Source: Bacillota bacterium
GTDB taxonomy: Bacteria > Bacillota > Clostridia > Lachnospirales > Lachnospiraceae
Length of the DNA stretch: 6,806 nucleotides
NCBI GenBank assembly: GCA_023393095.1
Contig: JAEWMT010000133.1
Location: 1-6,806 of the forward strand
Direction: 5' to 3'
In this document: positions 1 through 6,800 of the stretch, one piece after another
How the letters are laid out: each line of letters begins with the position of its first letter
How positions within the stretch are numbered: position 1 is the stretch's first letter
The notes under the pieces: model-generated
Database searches by the model: none
Told to the model about the DNA's origin: nothing
Seen by the model: the letters and a program-made list of their open reading frames with translations, nothing else
Translations under genes and position numbers: made by a program

Positions 1-787
1 ATTCTAGGTAATTTAGGTTATTAACCGATTTAATCTTTACCTTATTCATTAATAATATCTGGCGGTTTTGCTTTTGCTGAACTTTCTGAATTTCAGCTAG
101 GTTTTTTCTGGCTTCATTAAATATATAATAAGCGGAAGCCATTCCCATTAGTACTGTCAGTAAAAAGGGGATCGTATAGGAGGCATCCGTATAGTTTGAA
201 AGCATAACAAACAGGGTAAACAGTAATAAAACAACAAAGCTAATGATAGCTGCAATTCCTTTTAAAAAGGATTGCTTACCGATTATTTCCTTCTGTTCCC
301 GATCAAGCTTCTTTCTTTCCTTTTCAAGTTGCTTGACATCTTCTTCAATAATAACCTTATATTCTTCGTTTTCTTTGATGTTTCTTAGTTCCCCCGGAAG
401 CTGCCTTTCATACTGCTCAAATACCCTATATTGCTTGTCTGTCAATATGGTACTTTTGTACTGAAGCTTTCCTCTCTCTTTTGAAAGACTGATAATTTTA
501 CCAGCGGCTTTTTCTAACACTCCTCTCTGTGCCAACGGAATTAAATCTATCTTCTGCATATCCGTAAGATAAGAAGTTACAGCCTGATATTCCGCTTTTG
601 CTTCTTCCACCTGCCGATTGCTGTCTCCAATTGTATCACAATTATCTCTGATATAGTTAACACGATCAGCCTGTGTTCCTAATTTAGCCGCACGCCTTGA
701 TTCCTTCTTCTCAGTCGGAGCAGTCTCAACCTGATAAATTTCCTTTTCCCTGCTTCTTCTATGTGAAAACAACTTAAATAATTTCAT
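1..787 (-). CDS. Membrane protein with coiled coil and two transmembrane helices (3' end outside window)
   Basis: This reading frame opens with ATG at 785-787 and stays open for 262 codons to the left edge, so the C-terminus is missing. I translated it by hand. It starts MKLFKLFSHRRSREKE, a short hydrophobic-basic stretch that is not a signal peptide. Residues 11-175 are highly charged and mostly helical, with a Lys/Glu-rich coiled-coil-like segment at about 138-172. Two hydrophobic helices follow, at about 176-196 and 204-223, separated by a short polar loop (SNYTDAS). A second Lys/Gln-rich amphipathic helix runs from about 224. The expected topology is a cytoplasmic N-terminal half, a tight hairpin in the membrane, and a cytoplasmic C-terminal part. 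I do not recognise the family. It lies downstream of three genes on the same strand after a 296-base spacer with no clear terminator. It could be the membrane anchor for their products, but that is inference from position only. Confidence 0.85.
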   Translation of the reverse strand, partial: MKLFKLFSHRRSREKEIYQVETAPTEKKESRRAAKLGTQADRVNYIRDNCDTIGDSNRQVEEAKAEYQAVTSYLTDMQKIDLIPLAQRGVLEKAAGKIISLSKERGKLQYKSTILTDKQYRVFEQYERQLPGELRNIKENEEYKVIIEEDVKQLEKERKKLDREQKEIIGKQSFLKGIAAIISFVVLLLFTLFVMLSNYTDASYTIPFLLTVLMGMASAYYIFNEARKNLAEIQKVQQKQNRQILLMNKVKIKSVNNLNYLE

Positions 788-828
788 TCTTCCTGCCTTT
801 CCAAACAACAGCCGTAAGCCCTTACCAT
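784..828 (-). CDS. Possible 14-residue leader peptide overlapping the next start codon
   Basis: A minus-strand ATG at 826-828 opens a 14-codon frame (MVRAYGCCLERQEE) whose TGA stop overlaps the ATG of the membrane-protein gene as ATGA. AAAGGA lies about 10 bases upstream. The overlap would allow translational coupling. Frames this short arise often by chance, and no codon-use evidence is possible at this length. It is listed as a candidate only. Confidence 0.15.
   Translation of the reverse strand: MVRAYGCCLERQEE
791..802 (-). promoter_or_regulatory. Ribosome binding site region of the membrane-protein gene
   Basis: On the minus strand the bases before the ATG at 785-787 read GGAAAGGCAGGAAGA. 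AAAGG sits 8 bases upstream, a good distance. AGGA is only 3 bases away, which is too close to be ideal. The site is weaker than those of the two preceding genes. The frame stays open for at least 15 codons upstream of this ATG and includes TTG codons, but none has a better site, so ATG is the best start. Confidence 0.5.
814..825. repeat. Short perfect inverted repeat GTAAG-CC-CTTAC
   Basis: Two 5-base arms are separated by two bases, about 27 bases upstream of the membrane-protein start codon. The loop is too small for a stable RNA hairpin and no U-run follows, so it is not a terminator. It could be a small operator-like palindrome or chance. Confidence 0.2.
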
Positions 829-861
829 TTCTTGGCTTTCCTTTGTTTATCTTTTGCCTTT

Positions 862-894
862 TTATATCTTTCTTATATTTCTCTTATATCGTTC
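862..894. repeat. Three tandem copies of an 11-bp unit
   Basis: On the plus strand the unit TTATATCTTTC recurs as TTATATTTCTC and then TTATATCGTTC, at 862-872, 873-883 and 884-894. The first six bases are identical in all three copies and the rest varies. The unit length is not a multiple of three. The block lies in the spacer upstream of the membrane-protein gene. Low-complexity drift could explain it, since the sequence is almost entirely T, A and C here. Confidence 0.5.
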
Positions 895-955
895 CTTTAC
901 CTTTCTAATCTTTCTTTTATCTTTTCATGACTTTTTCTTTGACTTTTCTATGTCT

Positions 956-1040
956 CATCTTTATCTCTTATTAATCTTTATCTCTTATTAATCTTTACCT
1001 CTTCTTAATCTTTATCTCTTCTTTATTTTTATCTCTTCAA
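956..1040. repeat. Five tandem copies of a 17-bp unit
   Basis: On the plus strand the consensus AATCTTTATCTCTTATT (AAGAGATAAAGATT-type on the transcript) repeats at 956-972, 973-989, 990-1006, 1007-1023 and 1024-1040. Copies 1 and 2 differ at one base. Copies 3 and 4 carry CTT instead of ATT at the end, copy 3 has one further change, and copy 5 is degenerate with about 13 of 17 matches. A 17-bp period cannot encode a periodic peptide, and the transcribed strand has in-frame TAA stops. It may be a slippage-derived variable-number repeat or a functional mRNA spacer. Confidence 0.85.
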
Positions 1041-1083
1041 AGTTTTTCACAAATTATTTCGCTATCTTTTCAGTTCTCGCTTA

Positions 1084-1914
1084 TCAGTTCTGCCTTACTT
1101 TTTTCTTCCACATGTCAATGATTTCTTTTATCTTCTTATCATATTCTTCCTTTTTACCTTGTAATTTTAGATCCTCGAGCTCATCTATTTTATGTAAACT
1201 ATCAGAATCCACAGCGTTTCTCTCCACTTCATCAAAATATACCCTGATACTGTAATCAAGCTGCTCACCAATCTGATACTCTTCCACCTTTTTCTTGTAC
1301 TCTTCCTTATTATCAATCAGATATAATGTATACAGATACTGTTTCAGGCTTTCATCGCTATGATTACGTTCATATGCCTGTAAGAAAAGCTGGGAGGCTT
1401 CCTTTAGTCCGGTAATATGTAGCTTTGCAACTGCAAGATTATGGTATAAATCTCCATATTCCTCAGGAGTCAGTTCCGTTGCCTCCTTCGAATTTATAAT
1501 ACGCTCATACTGGGAAGCTGCTTTGGTATACTGGTGCTCTCTCAGATAATTAGCTGCTTTGATGCAGCTTCGTTTCACCATAGGCATACCGATAACCTCA
1601 TCTAATATTTTAAGTAAATGCTTAATCTCATTTTCCGTATAATAATCGGCACTGCATAGAATAACAGTTACCATTGTCTTAACATCGGCGTTTTGCTTTT
1701 TTAGAAGGCGAAGCTTCTCTGCCCTTTCTGGCAGTTTCAGCTCCATGTCGATAAAATCAAATAATGCATCACATAATATATCTTCTTCAATTAAATGGAC
1801 ATGATGATACAGGCAGTAACAAAGCTCCTCTATCGAATAGATTCTCACTCCTGCCGGTGTAAATACATATGGTCTTGTTGTCCTTGCACCACTGCATAGT
1901 ATCAGTTTCCCCAT
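1084..1914 (-). CDS. TPR-like helical repeat protein
   Basis: This is a 276-residue soluble protein with no signal peptide or membrane segment. Residues 1-110 form an N-terminal region that starts MGKLILCSGARTTRPY, contains the Cys/Tyr-rich stretch IYSIEELCYCLYHH at about 25-38, and looks like a helical domain distinct from the repeats. Residues about 112-205 carry TPR-like helix pairs: AANYLREHQYTKAASQYERI, then LYHNLAVAKLHITGLKEASQ with Ala/Leu/Tyr at packing positions. The C-terminal 60 residues are Lys/Glu-rich helix ending in KKVRQN. TPRs are protein-docking modules, so a partner-binding role is likely, and an Hsp70-like partner is encoded just upstream, 36 bases away. An ATG 12 bases further upstream (1924-1926) is in frame, but it overlaps the GGAGG ribosome binding site, so I place the start at 1912-1914. 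The gene ends in tandem stops, TGA then TAA. The function of the N-terminal domain is unknown. Confidence 0.88.
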   Translation of the reverse strand: MGKLILCSGARTTRPYVFTPAGVRIYSIEELCYCLYHHVHLIEEDILCDALFDFIDMELKLPERAEKLRLLKKQNADVKTMVTVILCSADYYTENEIKHLLKILDEVIGMPMVKRSCIKAANYLREHQYTKAASQYERIINSKEATELTPEEYGDLYHNLAVAKLHITGLKEASQLFLQAYERNHSDESLKQYLYTLYLIDNKEEYKKKVEEYQIGEQLDYSIRVYFDEVERNAVDSDSLHKIDELEDLKLQGKKEEYDKKIKEIIDMWKKKVRQN

Positions 1915-1918
1915 CACT

Positions 1919-1924
1919 ACCTCC
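1919..1924 (-). promoter_or_regulatory. Ribosome binding site GGAGGT that decides the TPR-protein start
   Basis: GGAGGT on the minus strand is followed by 4 bases and then ATG at 1912-1914. An earlier in-frame ATG at 1924-1926 overlaps this motif and has no comparable site of its own, so translation most likely begins at the later ATG and the protein is four residues shorter than the longest frame. Confidence 0.8.
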
Positions 1925-1950
1925 ATTCTGCTGTTTTACCTTCTAATTCA

Positions 1951-3213
1951 TTATAATTCAATCATATGCTCAATAGTCTGACCGCTTTCCGGATATAGTT
2001 CTCCAAATCCTAGATCGGTTATAGTTATAATTCCGGATGATTTATCCTTACAAACAACGTTTACTATTAATCTGGTTAAACGGTCCGGGCGCTTAGGAAA
2101 CTGATTGATCGGTATCAAAATTCGGTTGATATCTCTGGTCATAATGTTATTAACGGTAACTTCAAGCTCTGCATTTTCCTCGGGTATCACTTCAATACTT
2201 CCATCCACCTCATACCAGTTCTCACCGGCCTTCGCAATCGGAATATCCTTGAATTCAGTATCACAGTATACCCTTACAGAGACATAACTGGTAATCATAT
2301 CATCATTCAGTAATATAAAATCATCCAGATCTTGATCTCCGGAGAGCGCCTTAGCAGCATAGCAGGCACCTTTGGTATAAAGATTCTGTCCCACAAAGAC
2401 TCTTCTTCCAATACATAGGTTTTTAATGGCAGCCTCAGCCCAATTACCCATAAAACCGTTTCCCGTAAAATAAATCGTTGATATAATTTGTTTATACAAT
2501 GCATTATTCGCCGTATTTTCAAAGATATATGCAGGATCTATGCCCTTTTCCTTTAGCATTGCGATATTTAATTGATCAGAATAATCCTTCTTTATTAATC
2601 CTGCTATCATCGGCCTTGATCTACGGTTGATATGTATCTGATAGAAATATAATCCTTCCTTGCTAAAATCAAATAAACCTACATCATTCATCCAAAGAGA
2701 TTTATCTTGGCATAGAGCATAATATAAATAGACTCCTGCATGGTTCATAACTATAGCACGATCCCTATTAAGCCCCAGTAAACTTAAAGCTTTATATATT
2801 TTATCCACATAAGTCGGATCGGTTTCCCGGACTGTTACAACAAGCCTGGTGATCTGCTCCGTGGGAAAATAATTCTTAACTAATGTCAATGTTTTTCTAA
2901 TATATTTTTCGAGTAAGGTAATTGCGCTAAACTTCTGACCATATATTTCGATTTCATCCTCCGAAAGAGTTTTATCCAGAAAATGATCCACTATAACTCC
3001 GGTACCGCCAGCAGCACATGCAATAGCTTCTTCTCCGATCATCCATTGCTTTGTTTCCGATTTCACTCCCAGTACGGTGGGTATCATACCACAGTCTTCC
3101 CCTTCCCGTATGCTGATAGGAATTGGTTCCATCGTTTTATAACTGAAGCAGCTGATTTGTGTAAAATCTTCACATAAATCATATCCAACAATTAATTTTT
3201 TAGGGGAGTCCAT
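1951..3213 (-). CDS. DUF5716-like protein with a degenerate Hsp70/actin-type ATPase fold
   Basis: This 420-residue cytosolic protein has no signal peptide or membrane helix. Residues 1-290 follow the order of an Hsp70 nucleotide-binding domain. VGYDLCEDFTQIS (9-21) sits where phosphate-1 GIDLGTTNS belongs. IPTVLGVKSETKQWMIGEEA (44-63) resembles the Hsp70 PSVVAF...VGxxA segment. LVVTVRETD...GLNRDRAIVMNHAGVYLYYAL (124-167) matches the V(I)TVPA...GL...INEPTAAALAYGL region. VGLFDFSKEGLYFYQI (178-193) replaces phosphate-2 VFDLGGGTFDVSIL. IYFTGNGFMGNW...GACYAAKAL (247-290) matches the adenosine loop and final helix. The Gly/Thr phosphate contacts are lost in both loops, so ATP hydrolysis is doubtful. 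Residues 300-420 are beta-rich, ending in ITITDLGFGELYPESG, and could be a beta-sandwich partner domain. I assign DUF5716 from memory of the neighbourhood and length. The Hsp70 likeness is my own reading. The gene follows the large DUF5717-like gene by 38 bases. Confidence 0.85.
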   Translation of the reverse strand: MDSPKKLIVGYDLCEDFTQISCFSYKTMEPIPISIREGEDCGMIPTVLGVKSETKQWMIGEEAIACAAGGTGVIVDHFLDKTLSEDEIEIYGQKFSAITLLEKYIRKTLTLVKNYFPTEQITRLVVTVRETDPTYVDKIYKALSLLGLNRDRAIVMNHAGVYLYYALCQDKSLWMNDVGLFDFSKEGLYFYQIHINRRSRPMIAGLIKKDYSDQLNIAMLKEKGIDPAYIFENTANNALYKQIISTIYFTGNGFMGNWAEAAIKNLCIGRRVFVGQNLYTKGACYAAKALSGDQDLDDFILLNDDMITSYVSVRVYCDTEFKDIPIAKAGENWYEVDGSIEVIPEENAELEVTVNNIMTRDINRILIPINQFPKRPDRLTRLIVNVVCKDKSSGIITITDLGFGELYPESGQTIEHMIEL

Positions 3214-3221
3214 TGATTTTT

Positions 3222-3227
3222 ACCTCC
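3222..3227 (-). promoter_or_regulatory. Ribosome binding site GGAGGT of the Hsp70-like gene
   Basis: GGAGGT on the minus strand lies 8 bases before the ATG at 3211-3213, a textbook spacing. It supports this start and independent re-initiation within a polycistronic message. The surrounding ATGGAGGTA is the same as that before the TPR-protein gene. Confidence 0.85.
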
Positions 3228-3251
3228 ATAACATTTTCCGAATTATTTATC

Positions 3252-6200
3252 TTAATCAATCTGCTTAAAGCATGAAGATATCATAAATTCCATCTTCGCG
3301 TAGTTTTTCATCAGGTCAAGCATTTTACTCTCATCCTTTATTTCCTGAGCCATAAGCATCTGATTAATTAGACTATAGTTGGATTCATCCTCCGGTGTAT
3401 CGCATTCATATCTGACATTGAAATTCTCTGTGAAAATCGTTTCTTCCTCGAACTCTTCTGTAATATAATATTGCAGCTCCTCGTGGTAGAATATAACAAA
3501 TTCCTTCGTATGTATTCCCATAAAGCGATTCGGCAAACGTTCTGTAATATATTCTTGGTTACTATTGTCTGCTAACCGGTAATGAATAAAAATCCGCTTT
3601 TTCGGATCAGCACGATAGCTTACGATATATTTATCCAAAATCCGTTCCGGTAAAGATAGTATCTTTCTATACTGCGTAAAATACGGGAGTATAATTCCTT
3701 TTTTTACAAGTCTCTGAATATTATATTCTGCAAATACTCGTTCACTTTCTGCTAATGAGCTATCCGAAGCATGAAATTTCAGCCAAGCCAATAAACAGAC
3801 ATCATTTTCTTCATAGAAGAGTTCATGCTTGATGATAAGGAAAATGCCCTCATCAATAACCTGTTTATGAACTAGATAACGATATGCACAAAAAGACAGA
3901 TATGCTTTTACTAACAGATAATTCGTAACCTCTTTGTAATAGGTTTTAAATACTTGAAAAGAATTTTCAAGATACTCCTCTGTAAACAGAATTTGGGATA
4001 GAAGGCGCTCTTCTAAATTGTGGCATTCCATATCAAAGCCCCTAGCTGCTTGCCACAGTCGATGCATATCCCTAGTAGATCCATGATAGTAATTGATAAG
4101 ATATCTAAGTATTACTTCATCATATTTACCCTGTGCAAATACATAATAGCAGAGAGTTACTATCGTATCCGACCTCTTCTCAGACTCTGAGGTCTTAAGC
4201 CAGCCCGAGCACAGTTTAACCAGACGGTTGATCGGCACTCCATCAAATCCGTAGTTCTCCAAGGCATCAAGAACTTTTGTATATAAGTCCCTGGTAAGCA
4301 TAATTTCTATATATTTGGCCCATTCTTCCCTTCGAATTAAATTCAGATCAATTAATTTAAGATAGTGTTCCAGTAAATCATAATTATAATTTTCATAATA
4401 ATAATCTATTAAAATCTGATAACAATCGGTTATAAATTCTTTGGACAGTCCCTCAATCATGAGAACCCTTTTTCTTAATTCAATAGCACTGTTATGCAAA
4501 ATCCGATAGTTCTGATAATGATGAAACAAATGTAACAATACAAAAGGATGATCACTATGATCCACACAGGAATCCTCATAGTCTTCCGGATTCATAAGCG
4601 GGTGAATGGTATATTTAATCGAATCAGCATATCGGTTACCAAAGGCATCAATTAAGAAAACCTCCGAATTACCTGTATAAATATCTAAATAAGCTCTACC
4701 GTCAGTTAGCCCTACGTATTCTTCCGTTCCCAGCTCTTTATGAATTGCTACAGCACTTACCATATTAGGGTTATTACAGATTATTTCATGGCGGTACATA
4801 ACATAAGGCAAATGCGTAAGTATATTAGGGTCTAATGTATTTCCACGGAAAAACTCTTTATATAAAATAGCAATATCCCTGTTGATATAATGTCCTTCCA
4901 GCATTTTCAGGACAAAGACCTCAATTTTCTTATAATAAGATCGGTAGATCGATTCGTTGTCATTTTTATGTTTTACAATACTTGCATACAAAAATGCCTT
5001 TTGTTTATCACTAAGACTGCTGTTATAAATAAAATATAAGAGAACGGGCTGAGCAATATTGTCCTGCATTGAGTCACTGATTGAATGCATATAAAACTCA
5101 TATAATTCTGTAATCCGTAATTGGGCTTCTACGCCAAGCCGGTACCATTCAAAGTATTTTTCAGACTTTTTCATTCCTTTAATCAGCATACTGCAGATAA
5201 CCGATAGAATTTCCTGGTTATCAAATTCATCATATAGCTTCACTAAGGTATTAAAAACTACCTGTTTGAAGGTTTTTATCTTGCCCGCCAAGTAAGTATA
5301 TTGTTTGGCAGTTTCCATTGACACAATCCAGTTCTTTATTCCGAAATTAAGTGCCTGTATTTCAAAATCGGTTAGTTCCCGTAGCAAATATGGTTCTTCA
5401 TTAAAGATACTGACAACCTCATAATATAAGATCGGACTTTTGCAACCCAGATTAAACTGTTCCCTGATATCTGATAGCTTACTTGCTCTATTCTTCTCAT
5501 AACGTTTATCCGTATAGAGTAAGAACCATAAAATTCGCCAATCAGGATGTCCGTTTGAATATATTTTTCTGATCGTGTCGAAAGCATTTGAAACTATAGC
5601 TTCATCTTTATAATATAATGCCTTAAGATATAAGTAAGCACAGTATTCAAGAACCGACGATTTCTTTAAGAGCAATTCTTCTTTGGCAAAATCGGAAAGA
5701 AGCTCTTCTGCAATGTGATTTTTACCTGATACAATTGCCAGATAGGTTTTCATCAGATCCTTAAGATAACTAACCTCAGGACCTGGTAATTTTGCAATGA
5801 TTGCTTCGGTAGCGTCTAGGTATTCTGAAAATCCAATTCGGTTCAGTCGAAAGCTCAAATAAATATCCGTCAAATCTGTTTCATATTTCTGCTTTAAGCG
5901 ATGATTCGATGTCTTATGTTCTGCTCTCATATATTTACAAACAATGTTAAGTGTCAGCGTTTGATGAGCAGTCTTGATCCAGATATGTCCAAAATTATTA
6001 CCGTATCTTAGATACTGTGGATCTATGATATATGTAATCTGATAGGTATTTCCGATAAAACGGTCAGCCCATAAGAATTTTTGTTCCAGCTGGATAAAGG
6101 GGGAGTCCGTACTTACTCTAATTTCGGCATATCCCCATTGATTTTTTGTCAAGGTCAGTTTGCCAGTTATTTTATCATCTACAACATGATATTCTGCCTC

Positions 6201-6794
6201 AGTCTTATCCATTTCAAGATGTATTGCGTTTTTTTTACGAATGGTAACTAGAAATTCCTCCAGTGCTTGGCTGGTAGAGATACTCTTGATAAGATTTCGG
6301 TAAACCATTTGAAACCTTGGTTCATTTGTAAGGAAAATTTGTTCAAAATCCTCCAAACGGAACACCCTCTTCGCATCAGACCAATCCATTCTGGCAAGAT
6401 TGGTAAATTGAAATAAGTCTCTAATTTTTCCCATAGAGGTCTCACAGTAAGGAGCCTCAATTTGAGCCAAGAATGGTACGGATAATTCTCCGATATCACT
6501 TATTATGTTAAATTCCCCTTGGATTTCATCTCCTGCTTTCAGATACGTCGCATTGAATTGATAGCTTATGATATTAGAAACATCCGTAAATGAGGTGTCC
6601 TGAAGTTTCACCAGTCTGCAGGAAGAGAATACAATACCTTTTATACTCCTTTCCTGGCTGTTGTTTATCGAAAAGCTTCCTTCATAGACTTTACCCGCCT
6701 CTACCGATATATTAATTATCTCTTCGGACAGACAAAGAAAAGGCAGCTCATATTCAAAATCACCTATTGAAAAACGCTCGATTTTTTCCTTCAA
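3252..6794 (-). CDS. Large DUF5717-like scaffold protein: Ig-like domains, helical repeats and beta modules
   Basis: This 1180-residue protein shows no signal peptide, membrane helix or enzyme motif that I can find. Domains as I read them: a beta-sandwich (about 20-112) with an alternating pattern such as GSFSINNSQERSIKGIVF; a helical linker (119-190); a second, similar beta-sandwich (about 193-287); a long helical repeat region (300-655), Tyr/Leu-rich and TPR/solenoid-like; a beta module (660-735); more helical repeats (750-1035); a second related beta module (1037-1120); and a final helix (1140-1175). The start is TTG at 6792-6794, preceded by AGGTGA with 6 bases between. An in-frame TGA at 6801-6803 rules out a longer protein, and the first internal Met after the start is near residue 121, inside the conserved-looking fold. 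It heads the visible operon. I recall this as the DUF5717 family of Clostridia, found beside DUF5716. It may be a scaffold or assembly platform; the function is unknown. Confidence 0.88.
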   Translation of the reverse strand: MKEKIERFSIGDFEYELPFLCLSEEIINISVEAGKVYEGSFSINNSQERSIKGIVFSSCRLVKLQDTSFTDVSNIISYQFNATYLKAGDEIQGEFNIISDIGELSVPFLAQIEAPYCETSMGKIRDLFQFTNLARMDWSDAKRVFRLEDFEQIFLTNEPRFQMVYRNLIKSISTSQALEEFLVTIRKKNAIHLEMDKTEAEYHVVDDKITGKLTLTKNQWGYAEIRVSTDSPFIQLEQKFLWADRFIGNTYQITYIIDPQYLRYGNNFGHIWIKTAHQTLTLNIVCKYMRAEHKTSNHRLKQKYETDLTDIYLSFRLNRIGFSEYLDATEAIIAKLPGPEVSYLKDLMKTYLAIVSGKNHIAEELLSDFAKEELLLKKSSVLEYCAYLYLKALYYKDEAIVSNAFDTIRKIYSNGHPDWRILWFLLYTDKRYEKNRASKLSDIREQFNLGCKSPILYYEVVSIFNEEPYLLRELTDFEIQALNFGIKNWIVSMETAKQYTYLAGKIKTFKQVVFNTLVKLYDEFDNQEILSVICSMLIKGMKKSEKYFEWYRLGVEAQLRITELYEFYMHSISDSMQDNIAQPVLLYFIYNSSLSDKQKAFLYASIVKHKNDNESIYRSYYKKIEVFVLKMLEGHYINRDIAILYKEFFRGNTLDPNILTHLPYVMYRHEIICNNPNMVSAVAIHKELGTEEYVGLTDGRAYLDIYTGNSEVFLIDAFGNRYADSIKYTIHPLMNPEDYEDSCVDHSDHPFVLLHLFHHYQNYRILHNSAIELRKRVLMIEGLSKEFITDCYQILIDYYYENYNYDLLEHYLKLIDLNLIRREEWAKYIEIMLTRDLYTKVLDALENYGFDGVPINRLVKLCSGWLKTSESEKRSDTIVTLCYYVFAQGKYDEVILRYLINYYHGSTRDMHRLWQAARGFDMECHNLEERLLSQILFTEEYLENSFQVFKTYYKEVTNYLLVKAYLSFCAYRYLVHKQVIDEGIFLIIKHELFYEENDVCLLAWLKFHASDSSLAESERVFAEYNIQRLVKKGIILPYFTQYRKILSLPERILDKYIVSYRADPKKRIFIHYRLADNSNQEYITERLPNRFMGIHTKEFVIFYHEELQYYITEEFEEETIFTENFNVRYECDTPEDESNYSLINQMLMAQEIKDESKMLDLMKNYAKMEFMISSCFKQID

Positions 6795-6800
6795 CTTTAG

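Larger units (their letters stand above)
788..1083. other. Non-coding spacer, purine-rich on the transcribed strand
   Basis: These 296 bases separate the TPR-protein gene from the membrane-protein gene. On the transcribed (minus-sense) strand the sequence is dominated by A and G, and from 953 to 1041 the RNA would contain no C at all. Stops (mainly TAA) are frequent in the minus-strand frames and I see no credible protein frame beyond the tiny leader candidate. I find no GC-rich hairpin followed by a U-run, so there is no intrinsic terminator after the TPR gene. I also find no convincing -35/-10 pair. The spacer holds two tandem-repeat blocks, 862-894 and 956-1040. Confidence 0.75.

Noticed and set aside
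243..464. 73-codon plus-strand frame, Ser/Leu-rich and hydrophobic
   Set aside because: It lies opposite the membrane-protein gene, has no convincing ribosome binding site, and its Ser/Phe/Leu-rich composition is what an antisense frame of a Lys/Glu-rich gene gives.
1024..1058. Possible promoter for the membrane-protein gene (TTGAAG followed by GATAAA on the minus strand)
   Set aside because: Both boxes are poor matches, and the A/G-rich repeats generate many such weak hexamers by chance.
2105..2287. 60-codon plus-strand frame resembling a signal peptide
   Set aside because: It is antisense to the C-terminal beta-rich part of the Hsp70-like gene; hydrophobic character arises from the complementary codons.
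2983..3177. 64-codon plus-strand frame
   Set aside because: It is fully antisense to the N-terminus of the Hsp70-like gene, which has a strong start, ribosome binding site and fold evidence.
4515..4567. Cys/His-rich stretch (residues about 743-760, CVDHSDHP...LHLFHHY) as a metal site
   Set aside because: The residues do not follow a recognised zinc-binding spacing and there is only one Cys; more likely a surface linker leading into a helix.
5372..5587. 71-codon minus-strand frame inside the 1180-residue gene
   Set aside because: Out-of-frame shadow of a long intact gene, with no ribosome binding site that I can see.
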